A stretch of DNA of 64,000 bases. Origin: DASSJM01 sp036280655. GTDB taxonomy: Bacteria; Actinomycetota; UBA4738; HRBIN12. The notes beneath the pieces are model-generated. The model saw nothing but the letters and a program-made list of their open reading frames with translations. It was not told where the DNA came from and ran no database searches. Below, piece after piece: positions 8,773-16,594 of this stretch (the first letter of the stretch is position 1; the number at the start of each line of letters is the position of its first letter). Made by a program: the position numbers and the translations under genes. The stretch covers positions 62,001-126,000 of the forward strand of contig DASUQI010000041.1 in the NCBI GenBank assembly GCA_036280655.1. The letters run 5' to 3'.

Positions 8773-10145
8773 CGGACCCCTCCCGGCTCCCCCAGCACTT
8801 CGGCCACGCGTTCGAGGCCGGCGACGCGCGATCCTTTTAGCAGGACGACGTCGCCCGACCGCGTCCATGCGAGGACGTCCGCGCCGGCCTCGGCCGTGTC
8901 GTCGTAGGACGCGACGCTCTCGGGGACCAGACCCTCGCGGACCGCCGCGCGCGCGATCGCCCTGGCTTCGTCGCCGACGGTGATCAGTCGGTCGACGCCG
9001 ATCCGGACCGCCAGCTCACCCACCTTCTCGTGCTCGTCGAACGCGATCGGGCCGAGCTCGGCCATATGGCCGAGCACCGCGACGAGCCGGCCCTCGCGCG
9101 CCATCCACCGCGCGGTCTTCAGCCCCGCGGCCATCGACTCGGGGTTCGCGTTGTACGCGTCATTCACGACGAGCACGCCCGACCCGGTCCGGAACGTCCC
9201 CATCCGCCACCGCGCGATCGTCGCGCCCTTCAGCGCGGCAGCGCACTCGGCGACCGACATCCCGAGCCACCGTCCGCCGGCGGCCGCCGCGAGCGCGTTC
9301 GGCACCATGTGCTCGCCCGGGACCTGGAGCTCGACCGGCTCTCGTTCGGAGCCGGCGACGAGGGTGAACGTGGCACGCGCGTCGTCGCCGAGCCCGAGCT
9401 GCTCCGCGCGGACGTCCGCAGACGCCTCGATCCCGAAGGTGAGGACGTCGGCGCGCGCCCCCTGGGCGAAGCCGCGGACGACGGGATCGTCCGCGTTCAG
9501 GATCGCCACGCCGTCCGACCCGAGCCACTCGACCGGCTCGCGGCTCGCACGGACGATCTCGTCCCACGACCCGAAGATCCCGAGATGGGCGACGCCGACG
9601 TTCGTCACGACGACGGCGTCGGGCCGCGCGATCTCGCAGAGCAGCGTGACGTCACCGGCGCGACGCGCGCCCATCTCCGCGATGACGACCTCGGTCGCCG
9701 GCGGGGAACCGAGCAGCGTCATCGGCAACCCGACCTCGTTGTTGAACGACGCCGGGCTCGCGTGGGTCCGAGCGCGGGTGCCGATCACCGCGGCGGCGAG
9801 ATCCTTCGTCGAGGTCTTGCCGTTCGCGCCGGTGATCGCGAGCACCCGGACGTCGCGGGTGCGGACGCGCTCGTCGGCTGCCAGATCGAGGAGTGCCCGG
9901 CCCGTGTCGGCCACCTCGACGACGGAGCCCTCGGTCGGTCGCTCCACGAGCGCCGCCGTCGCACCGCGCTCGAACGCATCGGGCACGAACCGGTGGCCGT
10001 CGTGGTGCTCGCCGCGGAGCGCGACGAACAGCGCGCCGGGTTCGGCCAGGCGGGAGTCGGTTACGACGGTCGACACGGGACCGTCGTTCCCGCGCAGGAC
10101 GCCCCCGACGGCGGCGGCGACCTCGGAGAGTTCCCGCTCGATCAC
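8769..10145 (-). CDS. murF: UDP-MurNAc-tripeptide--D-Ala-D-Ala ligase MurF
   Basis: Mur ligase that adds D-Ala-D-Ala to complete the cytoplasmic pentapeptide. The 458-residue product has an N-terminal DSRLAEPGALFVALRG domain, the P-loop ITGANGKTSTKDL, VTNVGVAHLGIFGS, and the C-terminal NDAYNANPESMAAGL motif characteristic of MurF. The GTG start at 10145 overlaps the murE stop as GTGA. Normal length. Confidence 0.96.
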   Translation of the reverse strand: MIERELSEVAAAVGGVLRGNDGPVSTVVTDSRLAEPGALFVALRGEHHDGHRFVPDAFERGATAALVERPTEGSVVEVADTGRALLDLAADERVRTRDVRVLAITGANGKTSTKDLAAAVIGTRARTHASPASFNNEVGLPMTLLGSPPATEVVIAEMGARRAGDVTLLCEIARPDAVVVTNVGVAHLGIFGSWDEIVRASREPVEWLGSDGVAILNADDPVVRGFAQGARADVLTFGIEASADVRAEQLGLGDDARATFTLVAGSEREPVELQVPGEHMVPNALAAAAGGRWLGMSVAECAAALKGATIARWRMGTFRTGSGVLVVNDAYNANPESMAAGLKTARWMAREGRLVAVLGHMAELGPIAFDEHEKVGELAVRIGVDRLITVGDEARAIARAAVREGLVPESVASYDDTAEAGADVLAWTRSGDVVLLKGSRVAGLERVAEVLGEPGGVR

Positions 10146-11656
10146 GGCGTCTTCCCCGCGGCCCGGAGCTCCTCGGCGGCGACCACGCGGTCGTCGAAGT
10201 CGATCGTCCGGTCCGCGAGCTCCTGGTACGTCTCGTGTCCCTTGCCGGCGATCACGACGACGTCGCCGGGCATTGCCTCATCGACGGCAAGCCGGATCGC
10301 GGCGCGCCGGTCGGGTTCGATGACGTAGCGGCCGCCGCCCTCGCCCGCCCCCGGCTCGATCTCCGCGATGATCGCGAGCGGGTCCTCACTCCGCGGGTTG
10401 TCGCTCGTGATGACGCTGAGGTCGGCGTTCGAGGTGGCGGCGCGACCCATCCCCGGTCGCTTCGAGCGGTCGCGGTCGCCGCCGCACCCGAGGACCACGA
10501 TCAGCCGGCCCGCCGCGAGCGGTCGCGCCGCGCGAAGGACGTTCTCGACGCTGTCCGGAGTGTGCGCGTAGTCCACCATCACGAGGAAGTCCTGCCCGGC
10601 CTCCACGGTCTCGACCCGGCCGGGCACGCCCGGCACCGAGGAGATCGCCCGGGCCGCCGTCCCGTCGTCGATCCCGAGCACGCGGGCCGCCGCGAACGCC
10701 GCGAGGCAGTTCTCGACGTTGAACCGGCCGCGCAGGCTCGACCGGATCGGGACGCCGTCGGCCAGGAACGCGATCCCCCGGTCAGTCGTCGCCACCTCGG
10801 TGGCTCGGACGTCCACGCCCTCCTCCGTCCCGTACGTGATCGTCGGCACACCGGAACCCTCGAGCCGCCGGCCCTCCTCGGTGTCGTGGTTCACGACGGC
10901 GCGATCGCTCATCGCGGGCGTGAACAGCCGCGACTTGGCGAGGAAGTACTCCTCCATCGAGTCGTGGTAGTCGAGATGGTCCTGCGACAGGTTCGTGAAC
11001 ACGGCGCACGTGAACCGCACCCCGTCGACGCGGTGCTGATCGAGCCCGTGCGACGAGACCTCCATCGCGACCGCGTCGACGCCCCCGCTCACCATCTCGG
11101 CGAGCAGCCGCTGGAGGTCGGGCGCCTCCGGCGTCGTCCTCGGGAACGGCGTCGGCGTCCCATCGATCCGGACGCCCGTCGTCCCGACGACGCCCGGCGT
11201 CCACCCCGCGGCCCGGAACACGGCCTCAAGCAGGAACGTCGTCGTTGTCTTGCCGTTCGTCCCGGTCACGCCGACGACGCGCATCGCGTCGGCCGGGCGC
11301 CCGTAGAACCTCGCCGCCACCGGTCCCATCGCGTGGCGCACGTTCGGCACCAGGAGCTGCGTCGCCGCGGCGTCGACCCAGCGGTCCACGACGAGGACGC
11401 TCGCGCCGCGTCCGACCGCGTCCGAGGCGAAGTCGTGTCCGTCGAGCCTCGAACCGGGGACGCAGAAGAACAGGGAGTCTCGCGTCGCGTCCGACGACCG
11501 GTAGTAGAGACCCGAGATGCGGGCGTCCGCGGAGCCCCGCACCTCGAACTCGTGAAGGTCGGCGATCAGGTCCGCGAGCGTCCGCGAGGGAAGAACGGCC
11601 ACGGACGCCCAGCCTATCGGCTGCTCCGCGTCGGCCCCCGGCGCGCGCGAGCTCAT
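10142..11656 (-). CDS. murE: UDP-MurNAc-dipeptide ligase MurE, meso-DAP type
   Basis: Mur ligase adding the third stem residue. The 504-residue product has the GLYYRSSDATRDSLFFCVPG N-terminal domain, the P-loop VTGTNGKTTTTF, and NLSQDHLDYH. In the C-terminal domain the sequence SDNPRSEDP contains the DNPR signature that in characterised MurE enzymes selects meso-diaminopimelate rather than lysine. The wall is therefore inferred to contain meso-DAP. ATG 11656 overlaps the ftsI stop as ATGA. Confidence 0.96.
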   Translation of the reverse strand: MSSRAPGADAEQPIGWASVAVLPSRTLADLIADLHEFEVRGSADARISGLYYRSSDATRDSLFFCVPGSRLDGHDFASDAVGRGASVLVVDRWVDAAATQLLVPNVRHAMGPVAARFYGRPADAMRVVGVTGTNGKTTTTFLLEAVFRAAGWTPGVVGTTGVRIDGTPTPFPRTTPEAPDLQRLLAEMVSGGVDAVAMEVSSHGLDQHRVDGVRFTCAVFTNLSQDHLDYHDSMEEYFLAKSRLFTPAMSDRAVVNHDTEEGRRLEGSGVPTITYGTEEGVDVRATEVATTDRGIAFLADGVPIRSSLRGRFNVENCLAAFAAARVLGIDDGTAARAISSVPGVPGRVETVEAGQDFLVMVDYAHTPDSVENVLRAARPLAAGRLIVVLGCGGDRDRSKRPGMGRAATSNADLSVITSDNPRSEDPLAIIAEIEPGAGEGGGRYVIEPDRRAAIRLAVDEAMPGDVVVIAGKGHETYQELADRTIDFDDRVVAAEELRAAGKTP

Positions 11657-13368
11657 CCGACCGGCAACGCGTGTGGAGGAACAGGCAGCGGTTCGGTCGG
11701 CGCGATGCCGAGCCGGGTGATCGCCGCCCGAGCGACGGTGCGGAACAGCGGGGCGGCGACGAGTCCTCCGGAGCCGGCGTCGGGGCGATCCAGGATCGCG
11801 GCGATCACGACCTCGGGGTCTCGGGCCGGCAGGAACCCGATGAACGAGGCGATGTACTGGCCCGCGAGGTAGCCCGAGCCGTCGCCGGTCGGGATCCGGG
11901 CGGTCCCCGTCTTGCCGGCGACCTGGTAGCCAGGGATCTGCGCGTTCTCCCCGGTCCCGTGGTCCACCGCGTATGCGAGCATCCGCGTGACCATCTCCGC
12001 GGTGGCCGAGGAGACCACGCGCCGGGAGGGCGCCGCGTCGAACTCGGCGAAGCGGCCGTCGGGCCCGACGGTCCCGCGCACGAAGCTCGGCTGCACTCGG
12101 TGGCCGCCGTTCGCAATCGTCGCGTAGACCGAGACCATCTGGAGCGGCGTCGCGGCGAGCCCCTGCCCGTACGCGATCGTGGCGAGGCTCGTGTCGGTCC
12201 ACGTGGACAGTGGCGGGACGATCCCGTTCGACTCGCCGGGGAATCCGACGCCGGTGGTCTCGCCCAGGCCGAACCGGTCGAGGTAGCGCGACATCGTCGG
12301 CGCGCCGATCGTGTTCGCGACGAGGATCGAGCCGATGTTGCTGGACTCCGCGACGATGTCGGCGAGCGTCATCTGCATCACGCCGTGCGGATGCGAGTCG
12401 TGGAGCGTGTACTCGCCGACCCGCATCGTCCACGACACGGACAGTCGCTGGTTGAGCGACAGCGACCGCTCCTGGATCGCCGCCGCCGCGGTGATGACCT
12501 TGTTCGTGGACCCGGGCTCGAACGCGTCGGTCACGGCCCGGTTGCGGTACGTGGCCGTCCGCGACTCAGCGAACGCGTTCGGGTCGAACCACGGATCGTT
12601 CGCCATCACGAGGATCTCGCCGGTCTCCGGATCCATCACGATCACGCAGCCACCGTCGGCGCCCTCGGCCCTCACCGCCGCGGCGAGCGCGACTTGCGCC
12701 TGGTACTGCAGCTCGCGGTCGATCGTCGTGACGACCGAGGACCCGGCCACCGGATCGGTCTCGACGCTGACCCCGCTCACGATCGGCTGCCCAGAGACCC
12801 CGACCTCGTTCGTGCGCTCGCCTGGCGTCCCGGCGAGCACATCCTGGTACTCGAGCTCCAGTCCGGACAGGCCGTCCCCGTCGGTCCCCACGAACCCGAG
12901 GACTTGCGCCGCGAGCGACCCGGCCGGGTACGAGCGCTTCGTGGAGTCCAGGAACCCGATCCCCGGGAGCCGGAGGTCGACGACCTGCTCGGAGACCTCG
13001 GGCTCCACCTGGCGCGCGAGGTAGACGAACGTGGTGTCGGCCGACATCGCCTGCGCGAGCTCGGGGGCGCCGACGCCCAGCAGCGGCGAGAGCGCGGAGG
13101 CCGCGCCCCACGGGTCCGTCACCTGCGTGGGGTCGGCATAGACGTCGCTCGCCGGCGTCGACAGCGCGAGTCGCTCGCCGTCGCGGGCCAGGATCTGGCC
13201 GCGCGCCGCCGGTAGCACCGTGGTGCTGACGCGGTGGTCGAGCCCGCGCTCCGCGAGCTCGTCGCCCTGGCCAACTTGAAGCACCGTGAGCCGCGCCGAG
13301 ATCGCGACGAGCGCGAGCACCATCGCGACGAACATCGCGACGACCCGGCCGGCCGGGGGGCGCGTCAC
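11653..13368 (-). CDS. ftsI: Division-specific transpeptidase FtsI (class B PBP)
   Basis: Septal D,D-transpeptidase that crosslinks peptidoglycan with FtsW. The 571-residue protein has one N-terminal membrane segment (about residues 9-27), a dimerisation domain starting ARGQILARDG, and a penicillin-binding domain. The active-site triads are visible: SxxK as S287-T-N-K290, SxN as S342-S-N344, and KTGT at 486-489. No C-terminal PASTA domains are present. GTG 13368 overlaps the stop of the preceding ftsL-like gene as GTGA. Confidence 0.95.
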   Translation of the reverse strand: MTRPPAGRVVAMFVAMVLALVAISARLTVLQVGQGDELAERGLDHRVSTTVLPAARGQILARDGERLALSTPASDVYADPTQVTDPWGAASALSPLLGVGAPELAQAMSADTTFVYLARQVEPEVSEQVVDLRLPGIGFLDSTKRSYPAGSLAAQVLGFVGTDGDGLSGLELEYQDVLAGTPGERTNEVGVSGQPIVSGVSVETDPVAGSSVVTTIDRELQYQAQVALAAAVRAEGADGGCVIVMDPETGEILVMANDPWFDPNAFAESRTATYRNRAVTDAFEPGSTNKVITAAAAIQERSLSLNQRLSVSWTMRVGEYTLHDSHPHGVMQMTLADIVAESSNIGSILVANTIGAPTMSRYLDRFGLGETTGVGFPGESNGIVPPLSTWTDTSLATIAYGQGLAATPLQMVSVYATIANGGHRVQPSFVRGTVGPDGRFAEFDAAPSRRVVSSATAEMVTRMLAYAVDHGTGENAQIPGYQVAGKTGTARIPTGDGSGYLAGQYIASFIGFLPARDPEVVIAAILDRPDAGSGGLVAAPLFRTVARAAITRLGIAPTEPLPVPPHALPVG

Positions 13369-13817
13369 GGCGAGGTCGCCTCCGTCTCACTCGAGGAGGG
13401 GTCCGCCCCGGCCTGATCCACCCCGGTCCTGCCGGACGGGTGGAGGATGCGGATGTCGTCGGGGAGACGCATGCCGTGCCGGCTGGCCCAGTGGGCGATC
13501 CGGCCGGGGGCGGACAGGGATGCCTGCTCGCGGACGAGCTCCACCTGGTCGGCGGAGAGCGTCTCGATCCGTCGTTCCATCTCGTCGATGCGGAACGAAG
13601 CCTGAGCGAGCAGGACGTTCAGGACCACGATGCCGAACACGATCGACGCGACGAGCGCGGAGGCGAGGACCGCGAAGCCGATGCGATGTTGCCTCCGCAC
13701 CATCCGCTTCGGGGCCCGAGCCTCCCGGCGCGGGGAGCGCTTCGTCCCGAGCGACCACTCTCGCCTCGGCGTAGGACGGGGAGGCGGCGTCGTCAGCCGG
13801 CGCGCCGGGGCGCTCAT
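13365..13817 (-). CDS. ftsL: FtsL-like septum protein
   Basis: A 150-residue protein with a Pro/Arg-rich cytoplasmic tail (about 45 residues), one membrane segment (FAVLASALVASIVFGIVVLN), a short heptad-like stretch (RIDEMERRIETLSADQVELV) and an acidic tail. This is the FtsL/FtsB architecture, and the position between rsmH and ftsI is the classic ftsL slot. FtsL sequences diverge strongly, so the name rests on topology and synteny. ATG 13817 overlaps the rsmH stop as ATGA; the stop overlaps ftsI as GTGA. Confidence 0.85.
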   Translation of the reverse strand: MSAPARRLTTPPPRPTPRREWSLGTKRSPRREARAPKRMVRRQHRIGFAVLASALVASIVFGIVVLNVLLAQASFRIDEMERRIETLSADQVELVREQASLSAPGRIAHWASRHGMRLPDDIRILHPSGRTGVDQAGADPSSSETEATSP

Positions 13818-14665
13818 GCCGCCTCCCGCTTCTCGGCGGCACGGAGCTTGGCGCTTCGGGCCCGTGGGTTCCGCGCGGCCTCGGCGGCGCTCGGGCGAAG
13901 CGGCTTCTTCGTCAGGACGTCGAGATCGGGAGCGTCATTGAGGAACCGCTTCAGGATCCGGTCCTCGAGCGAGTGGTACGAGATCGCCACGACGCGGCCA
14001 CCGGGAGCGAGGGCGCCCGCCGCTCGAGGCAGGGAGGCGGCGAGCTCCTCGAGCTCCCGGTTGACCGCGATGCGGAGCGCCTGGAACGTTCGGCGCGCGG
14101 GGTGGGGGCCGCCCCGTCGCGCACCCAGGGCGCTCGCGACGATCCGCGCGAGCTCGTCGGTGGTCGTGATCGGCGCCCGGGCACGGGCGCGGACGATCGC
14201 CGCAGCCACGCGCCGCGACCGCCGCTCCTCCCCGTACTCGAACAGGATCCGCGCGAGCTCGGTCTCGTCCGCCGTGTTCACGAGGTCCATGGCGGACTCC
14301 CCCTCACGCTCCATGCGCATGTCGAGCGGGCCGCCGGCCCGATAGGAGAACCCGCGGTCCCCACGGTCGAGCTGCATCGAGCTCACGCCGAGGTCGTACA
14401 GGACGCCGTCGACCCGGTCCTCCGCGGGCACGTCCGAGAACCGGGTCCGCACGGCGGTGAAGCGCTCGCCGAACCGCGCAAGGCGCTCGGTGGCGAGCCG
14501 GATCGCGTCCGGGTCGCGGTCGACGCCGATCAGGCGTCCCACACCCGACCCGAGGAGCGCCTCGGCGTGGCCGCCGGCCCCGAGGGTCATGTCGAGCACG
14601 ACGTCCCGGCCGCCGAGCAACCGAACGACCTCCTCGACCATCACCGGCACGTGGCCGTCCGCCAC
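13814..14665 (-). CDS. rsmH: 16S rRNA (cytosine-1402-N4)-methyltransferase RsmH
   Basis: SAM-dependent methyltransferase modifying 16S rRNA C1402 (formerly MraW). The 283-residue protein starts near HVPVMVEEVVRLL and shows the SAM loop DMTLGAGGHAEALL, the YDLGVSSMQLDRGDRGFSY block and the C-terminal YHSLEDRILKRF motif. Two in-frame GTG codons (14671, 14665) could start it. GGAGG is 7 bases before 14665 but abuts 14671, so 14665 is preferred. Second protein-coding step of the dcw operon after mraZ and a tiny gene. Confidence 0.95.
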   Translation of the reverse strand: MADGHVPVMVEEVVRLLGGRDVVLDMTLGAGGHAEALLGSGVGRLIGVDRDPDAIRLATERLARFGERFTAVRTRFSDVPAEDRVDGVLYDLGVSSMQLDRGDRGFSYRAGGPLDMRMEREGESAMDLVNTADETELARILFEYGEERRSRRVAAAIVRARARAPITTTDELARIVASALGARRGGPHPARRTFQALRIAVNRELEELAASLPRAAGALAPGGRVVAISYHSLEDRILKRFLNDAPDLDVLTKKPLRPSAAEAARNPRARSAKLRAAEKREAA

Positions 14666-14677
14666 CAGCACTCCTCC

Positions 14678-14794
14678 TCATCCGAACAGCCGGACCATGA
14701 GCAATCCGAGGCCGAGGTAGACGGCAGTGGTGCCGGCCGTCATCGCGAGGAGCGACAGGCTCTGTCGGATCTCACCTCGAAGGCTCTCTTTCAT
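14678..14794 (-). CDS. 38-residue membrane peptide between mraZ and rsmH
   Basis: A short frame whose ATG (14794) overlaps the mraZ stop as ATGA and whose TGA lies 12 bases before the rsmH start, with the rsmH ribosome-binding site right after it. The product has a charged N-terminus (MKESLRGEIRQSL) followed by one hydrophobic segment of about 20 residues and ends VRLFG. The placement and 4-base coupling are the same as for the proven genes in this operon, so I regard it as translated. No family recognised; a small divisome or lipid-pathway membrane factor is speculation. Confidence 0.6.
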   Translation of the reverse strand: MKESLRGEIRQSLSLLAMTAGTTAVYLGLGLLMVRLFG

Positions 14795-15225
14795 CCCTTC
14801 CCCCCCGGTGCGAGCGTGCCCGCGCGGTACGCGCCGCCGTGTCCGGCCTCGTACCGCTCGTGCGTCTCGCGGTCCCAGATCTCCATCCGGTCGAACACGC
14901 CGACGACGACCGCGTCCTTGTCGATGCCCGCCTCGCCACGGAGGCGCTGAGGCACGAGGAGGCGGCCCTGCGAGTCGAGGTCGACGCGCTCGGCCTTGCC
15001 GAAGAACAGCCGCGCGTACGCGCGCGACTCGGCGTCGGAGAGGGGGAGGGTGCGGACCTCGGTTGCGCGGCCCTCCCATTCGACCCTGGGGAAACAGAAG
15101 AGGCAGCCGTCCTGTCCCAGCGTCAGCACGGCCCCGTCGGCGAACGCCTCACGGAACCGAGCGGGCAGGCTGATCCGCCCCTTCGGGTCGAGCTGATAGG
15201 TATGCGTGCCGAGCAGCTCGGCCAC
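14791..15225 (-). CDS. mraZ: MraZ transcriptional regulator of the dcw cluster
   Basis: AbrB-fold DNA-binding protein that in other bacteria binds tandem repeats ahead of its own operon and represses it. The 144-residue product has two SpoVT/AbrB-like repeats: LDPKGRISLPARFREAF near the N-terminus and LDSQGRLLVPQRLR in the second half. GTG 15225 is preceded by GGAGG at 5 bases. First gene of the operon that runs to ftsZ; its likely operator and promoter lie directly upstream. Confidence 0.95.
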   Translation of the reverse strand: MAELLGTHTYQLDPKGRISLPARFREAFADGAVLTLGQDGCLFCFPRVEWEGRATEVRTLPLSDAESRAYARLFFGKAERVDLDSQGRLLVPQRLRGEAGIDKDAVVVGVFDRMEIWDRETHERYEAGHGGAYRAGTLAPGGKG

Positions 15226-15241
15226 GCGTCCTCCCCTTCTC

Positions 15242-15287
15242 CTCCACTAAGCTCCACGTTTATCCCACCTGCACTCCACCGGGTCAA
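15242..15287 (-). promoter_or_regulatory. dcw promoter with four MraZ-type boxes
   Basis: On the minus strand a -35 TTGACC (15282-15287) and a -10 GATAAA (15259-15264) are separated by 17 bases. Over and just downstream of them lie four GTGG(A/G) boxes at 15274-15279, 15263-15268, 15252-15257 and 15242-15247, spaced 11, 11 and 10 bases, so they fall on one face of the helix. Known MraZ operators are direct TGGGN repeats at about 10-base spacing, so autoregulation of the whole dcw operon is inferred. Confidence 0.75.
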
Positions 15288-15356
15288 GAGCACAGTGGAA
15301 CAAACGATGGGCAGTTGGAGAGGGGGCGTCGGGTCAGGTCCCGGCGACGCCGAGCG

Positions 15357-15836
15357 CTACAGGAACGGCTCCCACTCGGGGTCGAGCCGCCCGAGGGACA
15401 GTCGGAACCCGTCGCGCGGCGGCACCGGCTGGCGCGCGAGCGTCAGCCCGACGTCGTCGATCAGCCGGTTCTCCTTGCGCGAGTTGCACCGGCGGCAGGC
15501 CGCCACGACGTTGTCCCACGTGTGGGTCCCGCCGCGGGAGCGCGGCACCACGTGGTCGAGGTTCTCCGCGGTCCGGCCGCAGTATTGACACGTCCACTCG
15601 TCGCGCGCGAACACCGCCCTGCGTGTGAGCGGCGCGTGCGAGCGATGCGGGATCTTCACGAAGGAGCGCAGGCGCAGCACCGAGGGCGCGTCCAGCTCGA
15701 TCTTCTCGGAGCGGAAGATCTGGCCGTTCGAGACGAGGACCTCGGCCTTGTCCTTCAGGACGAGCACGACCGCCCGTCTCGCGGGCACCACCGCGAGCGG
15801 CTGATGCGTCACGTTGAGCACGAGCGCTCGACCCAC
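15357..15836 (-). CDS. HNH endonuclease family protein
   Basis: A 159-residue protein with a zinc-ribbon HNH domain: C83-x2-C86, LDHVVPRSRGG (D94-H95), N109 and C114-x2-C117 followed by NSRK. HNH proteins of this short actinobacterial type are widespread; substrate and role are not known. GTG 15836 lies exactly six bases after a TATACT hexamer and has no ribosome-binding site, suggesting a leaderless message. A longer open frame upstream carries no family sequence. Confidence 0.85.
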   Translation of the reverse strand: MGRALVLNVTHQPLAVVPARRAVVLVLKDKAEVLVSNGQIFRSEKIELDAPSVLRLRSFVKIPHRSHAPLTRRAVFARDEWTCQYCGRTAENLDHVVPRSRGGTHTWDNVVAACRRCNSRKENRLIDDVGLTLARQPVPPRDGFRLSLGRLDPEWEPFL

Positions 15837-15842
15837 GGCGGG

Positions 15843-15848
15843 AGTATA
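15843..15848 (-). promoter_or_regulatory. -10 element TATACT, leaderless start of the HNH gene
   Basis: TATACT on the minus strand followed by six bases and then the GTG start codon, so transcription would begin at or next to the start codon. No -35 match is seen. This is the clearest member of a recurring TAnnnT-N6-8-start arrangement in the window. Confidence 0.6.
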
Positions 15849-16165
15849 CGCAGCGCTCCCGCCACACCTGAGGGCCTCGGATGCTTGCATCGGCCGAATC
15901 GCAGGGTTGTAATCCCGCCCGAAGGCGGCGGGTTGCGTTCGAAGGACGCCTGAAAGTAGCGAACAAGGGGCCGCGCGGGGCGTCCGGCAGCGGGCGCGGC
16001 TCCGCCGCCTTCCCATCCCCCGCCCCTCGCCGGCTCAGGGCGAGTCTGGTTTCCCGGGCGCGTGAAGCGCACGATTCCCGTCAGCACCTCCACGGGATCG
16101 GGGGCTCGGGCGTCCATACAGATGGAAGAACCTGGAGACTCGAGCAGGTCGACGCGAACGTATCG

Positions 16166-16291
16166 GTCGAAGGGCTCAGCTTCGAAGACCTCTTCGCCGA
16201 ACAGCACGCGCGCCTCTACCGCGCCCTGTACCTCATCGTCGGCAACAGCCATGAAGCCGAAGAGCTGATGCAGGACGCGTTCGTGAAGGTC
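16166..16291 (+). pseudogene. ECF sigma factor remnant (region 2 only)
   Basis: Forty-two codons read as the start of an ECF sigma factor: FEDLFAEQHARLYRALYLIV, then GNSHEAEELMQDAFVKV, which is the sigma region 2.1-2.2 pattern. After VKV the homology stops abruptly and continues as non-homologous sequence in all frames. No start codon is in frame within the expected distance upstream. Regions 2.4 and 4 are missing, so it cannot act as a sigma factor. A truncated leftover is the simplest reading. Confidence 0.65.
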
Positions 16292-16432
16292 CTCGTGCTG
16301 GGGACAGCTGATGGCGACGAGCGGGGTCGACCTGGAGACGGTCAGGACGCAGACGCTCGCCGTTCCAGGCCGGCCGCTTGGGGCGTCCTTGACTCGTTCG
16401 GTCGGTTTCCACGGGCCCGAGGCACTGTGCCC

Positions 16433-16458
16433 CCTTGGGCAGCCGGCTCTGCCCAAGG
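16433..16458 (+). other. Perfect 10-bp stem, 6-base loop hairpin
   Basis: CCTTGGGCAG and CTGCCCAAGG are exact inverted copies around CCGGCT. There is no T-run after it, so it is not a standard intrinsic terminator, although actinobacterial terminators often lack one. It lies between the sigma remnant and moxR and could insulate moxR or act in its leader. Confidence 0.5.
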
Positions 16459-16594
16459 ACCGCAGGATGCCGCAGGAACCGGGCGCCATTCCTTTGGCGT
16501 ACTCCTGAGTAAGATGATTGGTCGCTCTGACCCTAGGCAGCGTGGAGACGGGCACCCGGAGGCACCCGTGGAGGCCCTCGAACCGGAGGAACGA

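Larger units (their letters stand above)
15849..16594 (+). other. Region without an intact gene, upstream of moxR
   Basis: About 750 bases hold no complete gene. The only protein-like signal is a short sigma-factor remnant (16166-16291). Downstream of it is a long perfect hairpin (16433-16458). A TAAGAT hexamer at 16510-16515 could be a -10 for moxR, without a clear -35. The open frame entering moxR from 15881 is low-complexity Arg/Gly-rich sequence before and after the remnant and is not a natural N-terminus. Confidence 0.5.

Noticed and set aside
16311..16508. 65-codon plus-strand frame between the sigma remnant and moxR
   Set aside because: No recognisable sequence, and it runs through a perfect hairpin; coding is not supported.
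16290..16520. Riboswitch (c-di-AMP, cobalamin or c-di-GMP type) ahead of moxR
   Set aside because: Only isolated words such as GGAACCGGG match; the conserved cores of these aptamers are missing.
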